Assembly: GCA_016987375.1 (NCBI GenBank)
Contig: PJRA01000011.1
Coordinates: 1,502,661 to 1,536,607 of the forward strand
DNA length: 33,947 nt
Direction: 5' to 3'
From: Brachionus koreanus
Taxonomy: Eukaryota; Rotifera; Eurotatoria; Ploima; Brachionidae
A model generated the notes under the pieces. It was given only the letters and a program-made list of their open reading frames with translations, was not told the origin of the DNA and ran no database searches. The first letter of the stretch is position 1; every line of letters begins with the position of its first letter. A program made the translations under genes and the position numbers. Below are positions 8,980-20,220 of this stretch, in pieces.

Positions 8980-11799
8980 TTAATAATCATTGATTGAATT
9001 GTAGAATGACCTTCTTTCTCTTGAAAAGTATTCATCAGTACTATTCTCAAAGTCGGATTCGTAACTATTCGACTCAACAAAGACGCTTTTTTCACTAAGA
9101 TAAGAATTTATGTTCAGAATGGCTTCGTTTGAAACATGATCTTGTTTAACCCTGAATAAGATCACTACAACTAGTGATGGTATTAATTCCCATATTAAAA
9201 TCACAACAACAAATGTTACATATTTCTTTGTTTCGGTTAAATTGACCAAATCAGCCTTTTAATGTAATAAATTTTAAATTAGAATATTTTTATTAAAATA
9301 ACCATCTTAAATTTTTTATATTATAATTTTAATCAGAAAATTTTGTTTTTTAGGAGATAAAATTTTTAATTATTTTTTATAAAAAAAATTCAAATTGATA
9401 AATTTTTTTCAAAAGACTTTTAGTTAAAAGCTTAGATAGTATATTTACCAATGCAAAAAGCTCTATTTTTTTATCATTTTTATTTATTATTTGAAATTGT
9501 CTATTGACTTAATTTTAAAAAAATAGTCGAATAAAAATTATTATAAAAATATATTTAAATATTTTTAATTCTTTCAAATTTTATTTTGTGTAAATTCTTT
9601 TGAGAAAAAAATTAAAATCGATTCAACAATTTAAAATAAAGATACTGTACAGTTAAAAAGCCTTTTTATTTTATAAATTTTTTTTTATTAAAATGAATTA
9701 TGGGTAGTACTGAAAACTCTTGCGATATGTTCCATTGTTCATTTATTATTGACTCCTAGGTTTCAGTGCATACAGCACCATTCGTTTAAACCATTCTTAA
9801 TCATCACCTTTTTGATTAATTTGCATTTATCTTACCTTAAGTATTTAACAATTCTAAAATCCGAAAATTTTGCAAAAAAAATTCCTTAGAAGCTGAAAAG
9901 GTATCAAATTTTTGCCTCAATAAAAATAATTACAACGAAATATTTCAATTAAACGAAATTCTAAAAAAAAAATTTTCCTTTAAAAGTTTAGGGCCATTCC
10001 AGGCAAAATAACTATGGTAAAAATTTAAAACAGAAATCAATGCTGAAATCAATTTTTAAATCAAGGTTCAAAAAAAATTTTTATGCATGCTACATTTAAA
10101 GAGGCAGTTTTTTATTTGTATCTATATCAAATAAAGCAAAAAATTAAAACTGATAATCTTTGAAAGAGTAAAATAAAATTTTAAGATATTTAAATCCTAT
10201 TTTATACAAAAGAATTATTTTTATTTCAATGTAATAAATAATTTATATATTAAAAAAAATTTTTTTTATCAAAATTTTTAACCATATATATGGGTCATAA
10301 AATTTCGTGTTTTTTAAAAAGTTGGATATTATCGTTTATTGGTAAACCGAAAGCAAGGTTTGTTTCTTCAAGATAACACTAAACCTTAAATAAGAACATT
10401 GGCAAAAATAGAGGAGCTGGAAAGAATCGAACTTTTTCATCATCCTGCATATAGCTTAGATCTTTCTCTTTTGCTCTAAAAGCTCTGAATGGTACCAAGG
10501 ATAAATCAAGGCAATGACTGATAGATGACTTAAGACTTTAGAGCACAATAGCTTAAATTTTGAAGATTAATTGACAAAGGCTTTTTTTATTGTTAAATTA
10601 AAAAGAGTTTAAAGAAAAACGCAAAATTTTTTGACTCATCCGAATATTTTAAAAACAACAACAAACTAATTATAAAATAAATTGTAAAATCAGATAAAAT
10701 TTCATATTTTTTCAAATAAATTTTAAATTTAAGCTAAAACATGTTTTTAATATTTGAAGTAAAAAATTTACAAAAAAGTTAAGTATTTGAGGCTTGGAGC
10801 AAATTAGACTAATATTTGAACGATATTTATATAAAAAAAAATTTACCTGATCACTGACATTAATCCAGTCAAAATTGAACCCAGGTAATTTAAGTCCATC
10901 AATTGAAATAGCCAGTATGTTATAAAAAGTTCGGCTTATCAGCAGGAATGAAGTGCATACGGATACAATTATTGATTTAAGTACCGAAATATTCTTTTTT
11001 TAATCAATTAATTAATTTAAAGATAATTTTTTGAAATTAAATAAAATTAAATTATTTGTACATTTTGCTCTGGTATATTGTAATTCATGGATAAATGAGC
11101 TATACGATACAAAAACGAGCTCAAAATAAAACCCAAAATCACAAATAATGTATCAGTGACAAGAATTCGTACCAAAGTTATTTTAAAAATGTCATGATTT
11201 GCAGTTTGTTTGAATATACATATTTCTCGAACCATGTAAGCCGAGACCAAACTCGTGACAAAAAATATAAGTATACAAAAAAATACAATAATCCGAAGCC
11301 TTAAACTTAAATAATTCTTAATTTGGAAAAAAAATTAAAAAATATTTAAATTTTAACTTGTTCCTATCTTGATTAATTCTTGTAGCAATTTTGAAATAAA
11401 CCTTAAAAAAAAAAACTTGAAATTTTTTTTACATAAAATATTGAATACCTGTCCATAGTATAAAACCAGAAGACATAGAATCGAGAATTGAATGACTACT
11501 GGTAGACAATAAAAAGCAAAGTAAAGTAAAAATTTAAGTTTATTTGCATCTGTTGCGTTTTTAAAGTAAAATGAGAAGAGTGTAATGCGAAGACTTGACC
11601 AAATAAGACTAGAAAACAAGAACGCAGTTTGATAGCTAAATCGTTTGTGTTTGTAGAACCAAATCAAAAATAATTGATAATATGCTAGAATAAATATTGA
11701 TGAATAAAATATTATCAAAATGATTGTAAGCGGTAGATAAACGTTTGCTGGAATGGCTGGTGCTGCCGTAGGAAATGGAAATGTGATAAAATCATCCAT
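8980..11799 (-). CDS. GPR137: integral membrane protein GPR137 family
   Basis: GPR137 proteins are seven-pass membrane proteins, reported at lysosomes with links to Rag/mTORC1 signalling in vertebrates. Five exons: 11799-11449, 11401-11358, 11305-11062, 10993-10847 and 9255-8980 give 353 aa (human GPR137 about 417). Exon 1 carries a short luminal N-terminus rich in Pro/Ala, TM1, the conserved YKHKRFSYQ loop, TM2 with the LRITLFSFYF motif, and TM3. Later exons hold VRILVTDTLFVI, SRTFYNI, FDWINVSDQADLVN and VVVILIWELIPSLVVV, which correspond to vertebrate TM4-TM7 segments in order. The C-terminal tail is short and Ser/Tyr/Glu-rich. Three introns are 47-68 nt, but the last is 1591 nt and contains a dead mariner. 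Exon 3 has two AG acceptors 11 nt apart; only the distal one keeps the frame. Confidence 0.9.
9256..10846 (-). other. unusually long last intron of GPR137
   Basis: The intron runs from the donor after the NVSDQ codons (10846) to the AAAAG acceptor before ADLVN (9256). At 1591 nt it is about thirty times the local norm. It carries a mariner transposase remnant in the antisense direction at roughly 10330-10530. The rest is AT-rich sequence without recognisable coding. Confidence 0.8.
10330..10530 (+). pseudogene. mariner-type transposase fragment, decayed
   Basis: In one frame from 10357 the translation reads GLFLQDNTKP, a stop, then KIEELERIELFHHPAYSLDLS. This is the catalytic-core pattern of mariner transposases: the second Asp in (L/H)xDNARPH and the YSPDLAPSD block that precedes the third acidic residue. 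After SLDLS a frameshift moves to ALKALNGTK, which matches the FRxLxxxLxGKK position of intact copies. The in-frame stop, frameshift and absence of the N-terminal HTH half show that it is dead. It lies antisense inside the GPR137 intron. Terminal repeats were not identified. Confidence 0.75.
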
Positions 11800-12320
11800 T
11801 TAGCTCGGCTTAAATTGACTAGTTAATTTCTTAAAGAGAAAATTAATTATAAAATTTGGAAATTCTATTATAGAAGATAAGAGAAACTCTTGCTAATCAT
11901 ATCTTTCAAATCCGAAAAGACTCATATCAGTTTTTAGTAGAAATTCGAAAATACTTTGATAATTTTATATTTCAAGTTTCTTTATTAAATTAAATTTATT
12001 TATTGAAATTCTCAAATGTTTAGATGTTATATTTCAATTTTGAGTCATTTAAACAGTTTTAAAGTAAAGTCTTATCATTTTATTTTTTTTTGCATAAATA
12101 TGAAAACTTTCGTATCGATCAATGTTTATTAGATAATTGCAAAATTATCAATATGTTAAAGATTAATATACTTTCAAGAAAATTAAACTATTTTTTTTTG
12201 AAAGACTCAAGATTTTTTCTCACCCATTTATTTTATTATTATTTACTTGTTCTATTATTTATTCATAAATAAGAAAATAAATTTATTCAGATATTTAAAA
12301 AAAAAATGAATGATTTTGAT

Positions 12321-12707
12321 TTTAACACTCAAAGCCAAGAGTGGTTTTTTTGACCCTCTTTGGCACTTCTTTTGCTTATTACTCATATGTAGTCTCAGAT
12401 AATGAAAACCCTGAAGAATAAGAAACTTATATTAATAAAACTTAAATTAAAAAATATAGCGATATGGGTTAGATTTAATGACGGCGAAAAAACAAGTCTG
12501 AGAAAAAGGAAAAGTTTTAATGAGAAAGTTTGACCAACAAGTTTTGCTAAACGTCAAATATATGACACTAAACCTTTAGCATTTTTTAGCATTTTTCATA
12601 ATTTTTGACTATTCCATGCTAAATTTCATCAAAATTAAATCAAAGTGGTTTTTTAGTCCCCTTTAGTACCTAACGTATAAAAAAAAATTCGGCTTTTGAG
12701 TGTTAAA
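12321..12707. repeat. short element bounded by inverted ends, with internal direct repeats
   Basis: The left end TTTAACACTCAAAGCC (12321-12336) is the inverse of the right end at 12691-12707 with one inserted base. Just inside the left end, 12340-12367 (GTGGTTTTTTTGACCC...) recurs in direct orientation at 12645-12669 (GTGGTTTTTTAGTCCC...). About 387 nt long with no coding, it looks like a MITE or a decayed fold-back repeat. No clear target-site duplication was seen. Confidence 0.55.
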
Positions 12708-12743
12708 TGAAAATTAGTTAGACTTTTTGATACTGTGATGATG

Positions 12744-13077
12744 GCAAATTGAAGTTTATGATCAAATTAAAATAATCATGCTCAAGAGTTCATTGAAAAA
12801 AAATTTTAAAATATTTTTGAGTAAAAATTTTATTGCAGAAGCATGTTTTCAAAGTAAAGATTCAATGCTTAACTTGATTTCTTATGTCTGCAAGTTTCTG
12901 CAAAAGATTTCTGAATGTAGAATTATGTACAATAGATGGATATCGTTTAACATGTTATACCAAACATGAAAACGTTTTTCTGCATTTAATTTTTCATTTT
13001 AAAAAACTTCTTAGAAATTTGTAAAAAAATTATATTTGATCATGATCATAAATTTTGATCATAAACTTCAATTTTCC
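12744..13077. mobile_element. MITE copy A with terminal inverted repeats
   Basis: The left terminus GCAAATTGAAGTTTATGATC (from 12744) is matched in inverse by 13051-13077, giving inverted repeats of about 25 nt around a 330-nt non-coding body. The reverse complement of the body aligns by eye with copy B (23355-23655), most clearly over the part around CATAATTCTACAT and TTTACTTTGAAAA, and the terminus recurs in copy C at 27586. Three related copies in 34 kb indicate a dispersed family rather than a chance palindrome. Confidence 0.75.
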
Positions 13078-14404
13078 GTGATGATTCGGTGTAAAGTTTC
13101 AACTATTGAAATAAACATTCAAGCACATTTACTCAAATTGCCTACATTATTTTGCATAAATTTACAGAAAATTACTCCTTTTTTTTTTATTTTTTTTAGG
13201 GCTTAAATTAAAATGCTTCCAATTCAAATTTTTCTTACAAACACACAGCAAAATATTCAATAAAGTAGTCTAATTTAAAATTAAACAAAACGAATAAAAG
13301 AAGAAAATTAAAAATATATATATAAATTGAATTGAAGCGAGTTACAGACTAAAAGGCTTATTAGGGATCAGGAAAAAAGAAGATAGTTAACTCAAAATTA
13401 TGACAATGGAGTTGGATATTCGATACATATTAATTTTAAGAAAAGATTGAATGAAATTCTGATACAATTTTTGGCTATTTGATATAAAATAATTAACTCA
13501 TAGCTAATTTAATAAACTGATTTTAATTTTTAATAATAATTCTATTTAAACCTTTTTTTTATTTTTTTAATTTTATTTTATTTAACTTTATTTTATATTT
13601 TAAAAACAAGTAAAACTAACATTGAATTTAAAAAAAATCTATGCTTAAATTTTAACTGATCATTGAAACAGTTAATTAATTTAAGATGAACTTCAAATGC
13701 GGCTCAATTTTTAGCTCATTCCTCATATAATTAATAATCCCTATCAAAACAAACATTTATCTGTATTTTGAAATTCAATGACAGATCGAACAAAAATTTT
13801 TCCATTTTTGATAAAATAAAATTTACTAAAACATCCAAAAAAAATAATGGAACAAAATGCAACATCCATTGTTACACCTATTTAACTTAAATTTTTTTTT
13901 CTTGTGAAATCAGAAATAAAAGACATCAACACTATTTAAATTGATTACTGATTTGATATTATTTTATTTGACTATTCTCACTTCTGTGCTAATAAAAAAT
14001 AAAAATTTGGACTCAAAAATGCAAAAACCATACTAATAAGCGACAAAAGAAAAATGTATTAAATCTAGGAATTTAATTTTGTCAATTTAAATTTAAAACT
14101 TAGTTTTTTTTTAGTTTTTTCTTTTTTTTACATCTCTCATGAGGTGCTTTCTATTAGACTAATAGAATACAAATTCTATTTAAAACTGCTCGAATGTTTG
14201 GTAAATTCTAAATTAAATTTAAATTAAATTTTAATAATTATTTAGTTTCAAAGTTTTCCATACAAGAATCGTATGAAAATTTAAATTTTCAATTCTAATC
14301 AACACACACGTCACATAATTTTGAATTAAAATTCTTAAAAAATTTAACAGCTCAACTTATAAACAAAAAAGCAATAGAAATTATTTTTTTATTTTTGGCT
14401 AACA

Positions 14405-16842
14405 ATGTCCGTTTCGATACGAGAAAGGCAAATTGGTATTTAATTATAAATAAAAAACTCCCTTCATTTTTCTAAAAACAAAATTTTTAAAAAAAGAATC
14501 ACTAAAATGTATGCTAAATTTTAATCAACCTTTGTCATCAAATCCAAATTTGGATGAACCTCAGTGGAAAATTTTAATCTATGATGACTTTGGCCAAGAC
14601 ATTATTTCACCTCTATTCTCGGTCAAAGAGCTAAGAGATCTCGGAGTAACTGCTTATCTGTATATTCTAAAGAATCAAAAAAAAAAAAATTTAAATTGAT
14701 TTTACTTAAAAAGCTTGCTCAATACTGATCGAGACGCCATTCCAGATGTTCCTGCAGTCTATTTTATATCGCCCACTGCCCAAAATGTGTCTCGCCTATG
14801 CCAAGATTTGAAAAATGAATTGTACGAGTCATACTATCTAAATTTTATTTCTCCAATACCCCGAACTCTTCTTGAAGACATTGCACAAGCGTCTATTTCA
14901 GCAAACTGTGTTCAACAAATAAACAAAATTTTTGATCAATATTCTAATTTTATTAGTCTTGAAGATGAACTATTCTGTCTCCATAACAAAAATAAAGATC
15001 TTGTTTCATATTATGGTACATTTTATCTATTAGATCAGTACATTTTTATTTTTTTTTCAGCATTAAATAAAGGTGATGTGACAGAGACTGAAATGAATGA
15101 GAAGATTAATGTTATTGTTGATGGTCTATTTGCAGTATTTGTAACAATGGGTTCGATTCCCATTATTCGATGTCCTAAAGGAACCGCTGCAGAATATGTT
15201 GCTGAAGTACTTTCAGAATAAAATTAAGTTTTTTTTTTTAGTTTAAGCGATTATTTAAAGAGGTTGGACAAAAAAATAAGAGAAAACTTACGAGACGCAA
15301 GGAATTCTTTATTTTTAAATGATTCTTCAAGTCAAATTGCTTTTCAAAGGCCACTTTTGATTTTGTTAGACCGCAATTTTGATTTGGCAACACCACTTCA
15401 CCACACTTGGACCTATCAGGCATTGCTGCATGATGTATTTGAGCTTGAGTTGAATAGAGTAAATTTGGAGAAAAATTCTGATATTCCTCATGCGACTAAC
15501 AAGGAGAATAAACAATATGACTTGCTGAATACAGACAAATTTTGGAAGCTACAGAAAGGTAATCCGTTTCCGGTCGTTGCCGAATCGGTTCAGGAGGAAC
15601 TAGAAAAATACAAACAGCATGATAGCAAAATTCAAAGCTTGAAAAATTCGGTTGATGGAAAAAACGAGGACTTTTTTAATGAAACATCCAAACTATCGAG
15701 TGCAATTAGTTCTCTGCCGGAATTGACTGAAATGAAGCGTTTTTTAGAAATGCACACAAACATTGCCACATCATTGCTCGATCAAATTAAAGTAAATTGA
15801 AAAAAAATTGTTTTTTTTTTTTATTTTGATTTTTACAAAGAAAAGAAAATTGGACATTTTTTATGAAACTGAGGAAAAAATTATGGGAAAAATAACACTG
15901 GTAAATTTTAGTCAAATATTTTTCGCCAATTTGAATTTAAATCTCTTATTAAGGAAAAGTCAATTATGGAAATATTAAAAGATCCAGAGGGTTTGTGAAT
16001 ATTTTTTAAAATTAAACAGAAAAAAATCTTTATTATTTAATTTAGCCGGAACAAATGAGGATAAATTGAGATTACTCATAATTTATTATCTTTGCAATCA
16101 AAATATGTCCCAATCTGAAGTAGATGATTATTTTGTTCCAAAACTAAAAGAAATGGAATGTGACATGGGCTCTATAAACTTTATTAAAAGCTACAAGACA
16201 ATTAGCAAAATGAATTATTCAAATCAATTTGGCGATTTAACAGCAGGCACCGTCAAGTAAAATTTTAATATATTTAAAATAAAAAAATTTATTTTTTTAA
16301 AAGTAAATTTTCAAATCTGTTGTCAAAGAGTTCAAAGTTTGTAATGGAAGGAGTAAAAAATTTGGTCTTCAAACAACATGTAACATTTATTTTATTTTAA
16401 CTTTGAAATATTTAGTTATTGATTTTTACTTTAAAAGAAATTTCCAATTACACGAATCACCGATAATTTAATGGAACAAAAAGCTTCCCCGGAAACTGAT
16501 GAATACAGATATTTTGATCCTAAACTAATAAAAAGTGATGGAAACAGAGTCCGTAATCCGGTCAGTGACGCTCTAGTTTTTGTTATTGGAGGTGGAAATT
16601 ATATCGAATATCAAAATCTCCTTGATAATGCTAAAGTAGCCTTGACATGTTTATAAATTTTAGTTTTAAAAAAATATTTAAGACCAAGGCAGCTAGCGGC
16701 TATACTAAACGCATTATTTATGGGTGCACCGATTTAATAAATGGGTCAGATTTAATCAGACAGGTATCTAAGAAAATTTTTTAAAGTTACCAATTTTAAA
16801 AATTTTTTTTTCTAGTTTGCTAAATTAGGAAAAAACATGTAA
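14405..16842 (+). CDS. SCFD1: Sec1 family domain-containing protein 1 (Sly1)
   Basis: SCFD1/Sly1 is the Sec1/Munc18-type chaperone of syntaxin-5 SNARE complexes in ER-Golgi traffic, acting with RAB1, which is also in this window. Twelve exons: 14405-14435, 14497-14659, 14714-15015, 15061-15206, 15261-15791, 15841-15900, 15954-15990, 16046-16256, 16304-16379, 16438-16635, 16683-16763 and 16816-16842, with eleven introns of 45-61 nt, give 620 aa (human 642). Conserved blocks in order: SIRERQ, LIYDDFGQDIISPLFSVKEL, DRDAIPDVPAVYF, LYESYYLNFISPIPR, PIIRCPKGTAAE, RENLRDARNSLF, ATPLHHTWTYQALLHDV, ISSLPELTEMK, KFVMEGVKNLV, YRYFDPKL and GGGNYIEYQNLLD. The first exon is only 31 nt, as expected for the short N-terminal tail. 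Compared with human, the loop after the ATPLHHTWTYQ block is shorter. Confidence 0.96.
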
Positions 16843-18974
16843 TGTTGTTTCGTGCTAAATTTTAAGTATTTAGAAAGTTTTAAATTATTTATCTATTATT
16901 TAAAAAATAAACTCTTTCATTTAAATAGTTTTTAAAAATAAAATCGATTTTATTTGAATCTTCCAATTAAAGCAATATTCGAAAATTCTTAAATTTTATT
17001 TTTTTACTAAATTAGAAGTTTTTAGCCTTTTAATATTAGTATCATTATATAAGTTTTTAAAATTAAAGAAAAGTTTCTTATATTTAAAGCATTTTTTTTC
17101 GCATATGTCTAATACTTGACTTGGAAATGTTTAATTTTAGATATTTATTAAAAATGATAAAAATTTAACTTTATTGATTATTTATATGAATTAAAGAAAT
17201 TTGAATAAAAAATCACAAGTCAACACAATTGCTTGAATTTTTATTTAATTTAATTTCGATTTGCTTTTTTTTAAATTTATTTGAGTTAAATACTTGTATA
17301 ATCATTTGAAGTCACATCTACAAAATGATAAAATTTAGTAAGTTAAGTTATTTGTTTATTTGATTTATTTGAATTAAAAAAAACGGCACATAAATGATGC
17401 TATACACCGTTGGTTACTATACTATGTCTGTGAATTACTTTATATATTTTTTTAATTGAATTAAATGAATAAGAGAAAGAGAAAAAAAAGGGGTTTTAAG
17501 TCGAGTCTACTATGATGGTATTTTGTGTGGTTTTGCATCTTCTCATGTAAGTTTTGATTCTTATTTTTTTCTCGAACATCTTGTTGCAAATTGGGCATTT
17601 TGTTTGGTTTTTCGCTACTTTTGATCCTAAATGAATTTTCTTCAGTGTGGTTCGCCTAATTAATCTTCTAGGATAGTGCAACTGGTTTGTTAGTATTGCA
17701 ATAACTACACGCCTGGTCCTATGCATTTGTTTAACAACTCTATTTACAATTTAACATTTACAAACTTACTAGTCTCATTTCACTTCAAAGTGCCATCATA
17801 TAATACTTATTTAATAAAAATAAAATATAATGAACTTGAAATGAACATTTAAACTTCAAGCTTTGTTTACTAATTTGTTTACTAATATATCTACTATTTA
17901 TATTTTTTAGTGGCTTCCACGAAGATGGCGCCAGTTTTTTTTTATTTTATTTAGAAATAAAATATATGAAAACATAAATTTATATATTATCAAATCACAC
18001 ATTGGTAAGTTCCCTAAAAGTAGATACAACAAATCTGTGCAGTTCTTGTTTGTCAAAGTCATCTCTTAGAGCTCATATACAGATTTGTACTATGCTGTCG
18101 TTATTAATCATTGTTCCCGCTTTTTTGGTTTAATCCAGAATAAACAAATAGATCGGACGACATTCTTATACTTCTGGGATAATGAGTTAAGATTTTTTTT
18201 AGATAAAACAAAGAAACCATCTTTTCTCAGTTCAGGTCTTTAAAATAATTTTAGCTTTTAAAACGCTTCTAAAAGCTTATATCTCTTTTTTTATTGTTAA
18301 GAAAATTTTTCATTTTTATAAAATATTACTCATTCTTAGAAAACAAAAAAATTTATTTGATTTTTAAAGATACTCCTTTTATAGTCCAAAAAAATTATTG
18401 TGAGATTAAGGCACATAATGCATTTGCCTTCTGCTTTTACTCAGATTTTGGTATTATCAATATATTCTGGCATTTTTCTAGAATCTATATTAACTTCTTA
18501 ACTACTGTTAAAAAAACTAAATAGGAAACAAAAATTTTCTAAAAAAACATGAAAAAGAAATTTGAAATGATAAATTTTCTTCGAATTTGAAAATTAATAA
18601 ATTTCAATTAAATGTCTGATACATAAATCAAATATTAATAGAAATAATAATTGTAATTTTTTAATGTTTTTATTTATCTATATTTATATATCAAGTTTTA
18701 TTTAAATTTTTTTTTAAATAAAAAGGCAAATTTCCCTGCCATTTTGAGAAAATGTTAAGTTAAGTGTGCAGTATGTGAAAAATAAAAATTAGTGAATTGC
18801 TAATTTTAGAAATAAATCAAATAGATGCATTTCATGTTGATGGCAAAATAATACATCTTTAGTTTTATAAATGAATAAAATTTAGTTTAGTAAATATATA
18901 TAAGCATTTTCAATATTCTGTTGAAATATTAAAACAACGAAATAAGGAAAATTCTCCATCATTTTCTGGTTACT
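16843..18974. other. gene-free spacer between SCFD1 and CHTOP
   Basis: Mostly AT-rich DNA. A 76-codon minus-strand ORF with a Cys/His motif lies at 17496-17726. The stretch 17900-18250 is less AT-rich and may be further repeat debris, but no protein match was recognised. An ORF at 18294-18524 is Phe/Lys/Ile-rich, as expected of random AT-rich sequence. Confidence 0.5.
17496..17726 (-). pseudogene. ORF with a CCHC-like zinc-knuckle motif, possible transposon remnant
   Basis: The 76-codon frame is rich in Arg, Ile, Thr and Lys and contains CPICNKMFEKKIRIKTYMRR followed directly by Cys, that is C-x2-C-x12-[HY]-x3-C with Tyr where a classical finger would have His. Many retroelement ORFs and transposases carry a single finger of the form CPxCxxxFxxKxxLxxHxxxC. 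It has no neighbouring exon that I can join and no recognised family. The Tyr at the ligand position suggests either decay or chance. The finger lies near the C-terminus. Confidence 0.3.
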
Positions 18975-19643
18975 ATGTCAGCAATTAAAAATCCACCAGC
19001 TAAAATCGCTCTGTCAAGCTCGACAAAAATATCTCTAAATGATAGATTCACAAAATTGGCCACCAATAAACCGCAATTGGATAAGCAAGTAATCCGAAAA
19101 TTGCCCAACCAAACTGGTTTAGCAAGTGCTAAAAGTCGCAACTTGGTGAAACAAATGGCAACTAGACCAAATGTCAGAGCAGCACTCAAGCTCAAACAAA
19201 AGTCAATCAAACAGCGTCTTGGTATAAAACCGGGACAGAACAAAACTGGACCTAGACGCAACAAAATTGATCCTTCTCGTTTAAGTGGCCTAAAGAATCG
19301 AAAATCAAATTTGGCGAAAAGACTGGGCGATCAGAGATTTAAAAGAGTTAATAAATCTCTAAATACTTCTGGATTTGGTAAACGGGGTGTCAAGCGATTA
19401 GGTGTTCAAAATAATAGAATGAAAAATCGAATTAAAACTAAACAATTTAAAAATAATCGCACTAATCAAAACAGGAACAACAAAAACCCAAACAGAAACA
19501 AATTAGACAAAGATCTAGACCAATATATGGCAAAATCAAAGCATGGATTAGATGTAGATTTGGACAAATACATGGCCAAATCAAAGACTCATTTAGATGC
19601 TGATCTTGATCAGTATATGGCACAGTCAAACTCAACTAGCTAG
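18975..19643 (+). CDS. CHTOP: chromatin target of PRMT1 protein (CHTOP/FOP) homologue
   Basis: CHTOP is a nuclear RNA-binding protein of the TREX mRNA-export complex and a PRMT1 substrate. A single 222-aa frame (human 248) starts at ATG 18975. The N-terminal block KISLNDRFTKL matches the vertebrate KMSLNERFT motif. ASAKSRNLVKQMATRPNVRA and ALKLKQKSIKQRLG follow, again collinear with the family. The middle, which in vertebrates is an RGG/GRG-rich methylation domain, is here basic and Asn/Arg/Lys-rich with no RGG. The C-terminal LDxxLDxYMAxS motif, needed in vertebrates for TREX contacts, occurs three times with an exact 15-residue period (from L177, L192 and L207) where human has two. AATAAA lies at 19686-19691. 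Confidence 0.9.
   Translation: MSAIKNPPAKIALSSSTKISLNDRFTKLATNKPQLDKQVIRKLPNQTGLASAKSRNLVKQMATRPNVRAALKLKQKSIKQRLGIKPGQNKTGPRRNKIDPSRLSGLKNRKSNLAKRLGDQRFKRVNKSLNTSGFGKRGVKRLGVQNNRMKNRIKTKQFKNNRTNQNRNNKNPNRNKLDKDLDQYMAKSKHGLDVDLDKYMAKSKTHLDADLDQYMAQSNSTS
19503..19637 (+). repeat. three 45-bp tandem units encoding the CHTOP C-terminal motif
   Basis: Units start at 19503, 19548 and 19593 and encode LDKDLDQYMAKSKHG, LDVDLDKYMAKSKTH and LDADLDQYMAQSNST. The protein period is exact while the third-codon positions differ, so the duplication is old enough to have diverged at the DNA level but is held at the protein level. Confidence 0.85.
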
Positions 19644-20220
19644 ATTTTTAAGAGTTATAAATGTTGATTGTAAAAATTTATTTTAAATAAAATTCTTTTT
19701 TGGTTTATTAGATTCTTAATGATTCATTTTTCTTTAAAATAGCTATGAAAATAAACTTGAGTTTTGTGTTCGATTGAATAGTTTTTATCATTAAATGATA
19801 TTGTTGGATTATATTTCAAAATATATTAAATTAATAAAATTAATTGAAAAAATGTTACTTTTTAAATTTAAATTTCTTTTTTAATTCATTTCAATTATTT
19901 ACAAATAAAATTCATTTTATAAAAATTAATTTATGATTCAAAAAATACTATTGTTATTTGTAAATACAGCAATAGTATGTATAACTTTATGTAACACATT
20001 TTTTCGATTTTTCATCAAAATTACTGCAATGAGCGGTCTTGTTAAAAAAGTGTGCGTAAGTATTCATATTTTTTTTCAAAATTTAATATCTCAAACAAAA
20101 AACTTAACAAGTAAAAACTGGAAAAACATTTAATATCGAAAAATAATTAGAATTTAAAAAATTATCTAAATTATTCTTCAAACGTTACTATTCATAGCCA
20201 AATTAAAAAAAATAATTTCA
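19644..20220. other. CHTOP 3' flank and spacer
   Basis: Contains the CHTOP polyadenylation hexamer at 19686-19691 and AT-rich sequence. A 66-codon ORF at 19933-20133 has no recognisable relatives and a random composition. Confidence 0.5.

Larger units (their letters stand above)
11800..14404. other. gene-free spacer between GPR137 and SCFD1
   Basis: GPR137 starts leftwards and SCFD1 rightwards, so both promoters lie in this 2.6-kb interval. Two short inverted-repeat elements (12321-12707 and 12744-13077) occupy the middle. Short ORFs at 12090-12272 and 12778-12969 have repeat-like or random composition. From 13100 to 14404 nothing was recognised. Confidence 0.55.

Noticed and set aside
9690..9840. 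Less AT-rich patch in the GPR137 intron as a further transposase piece
   Set aside because: No frame gave a recognisable motif on either strand.
12778..12969. Plus-strand 63-aa ORF
   Set aside because: Lies wholly inside MITE copy A, whose homologue in copy B has no open frame.
18294..18524. Plus-strand 76-aa ORF
   Set aside because: Begins at a non-ATG codon and has random Phe/Ile/Lys composition.
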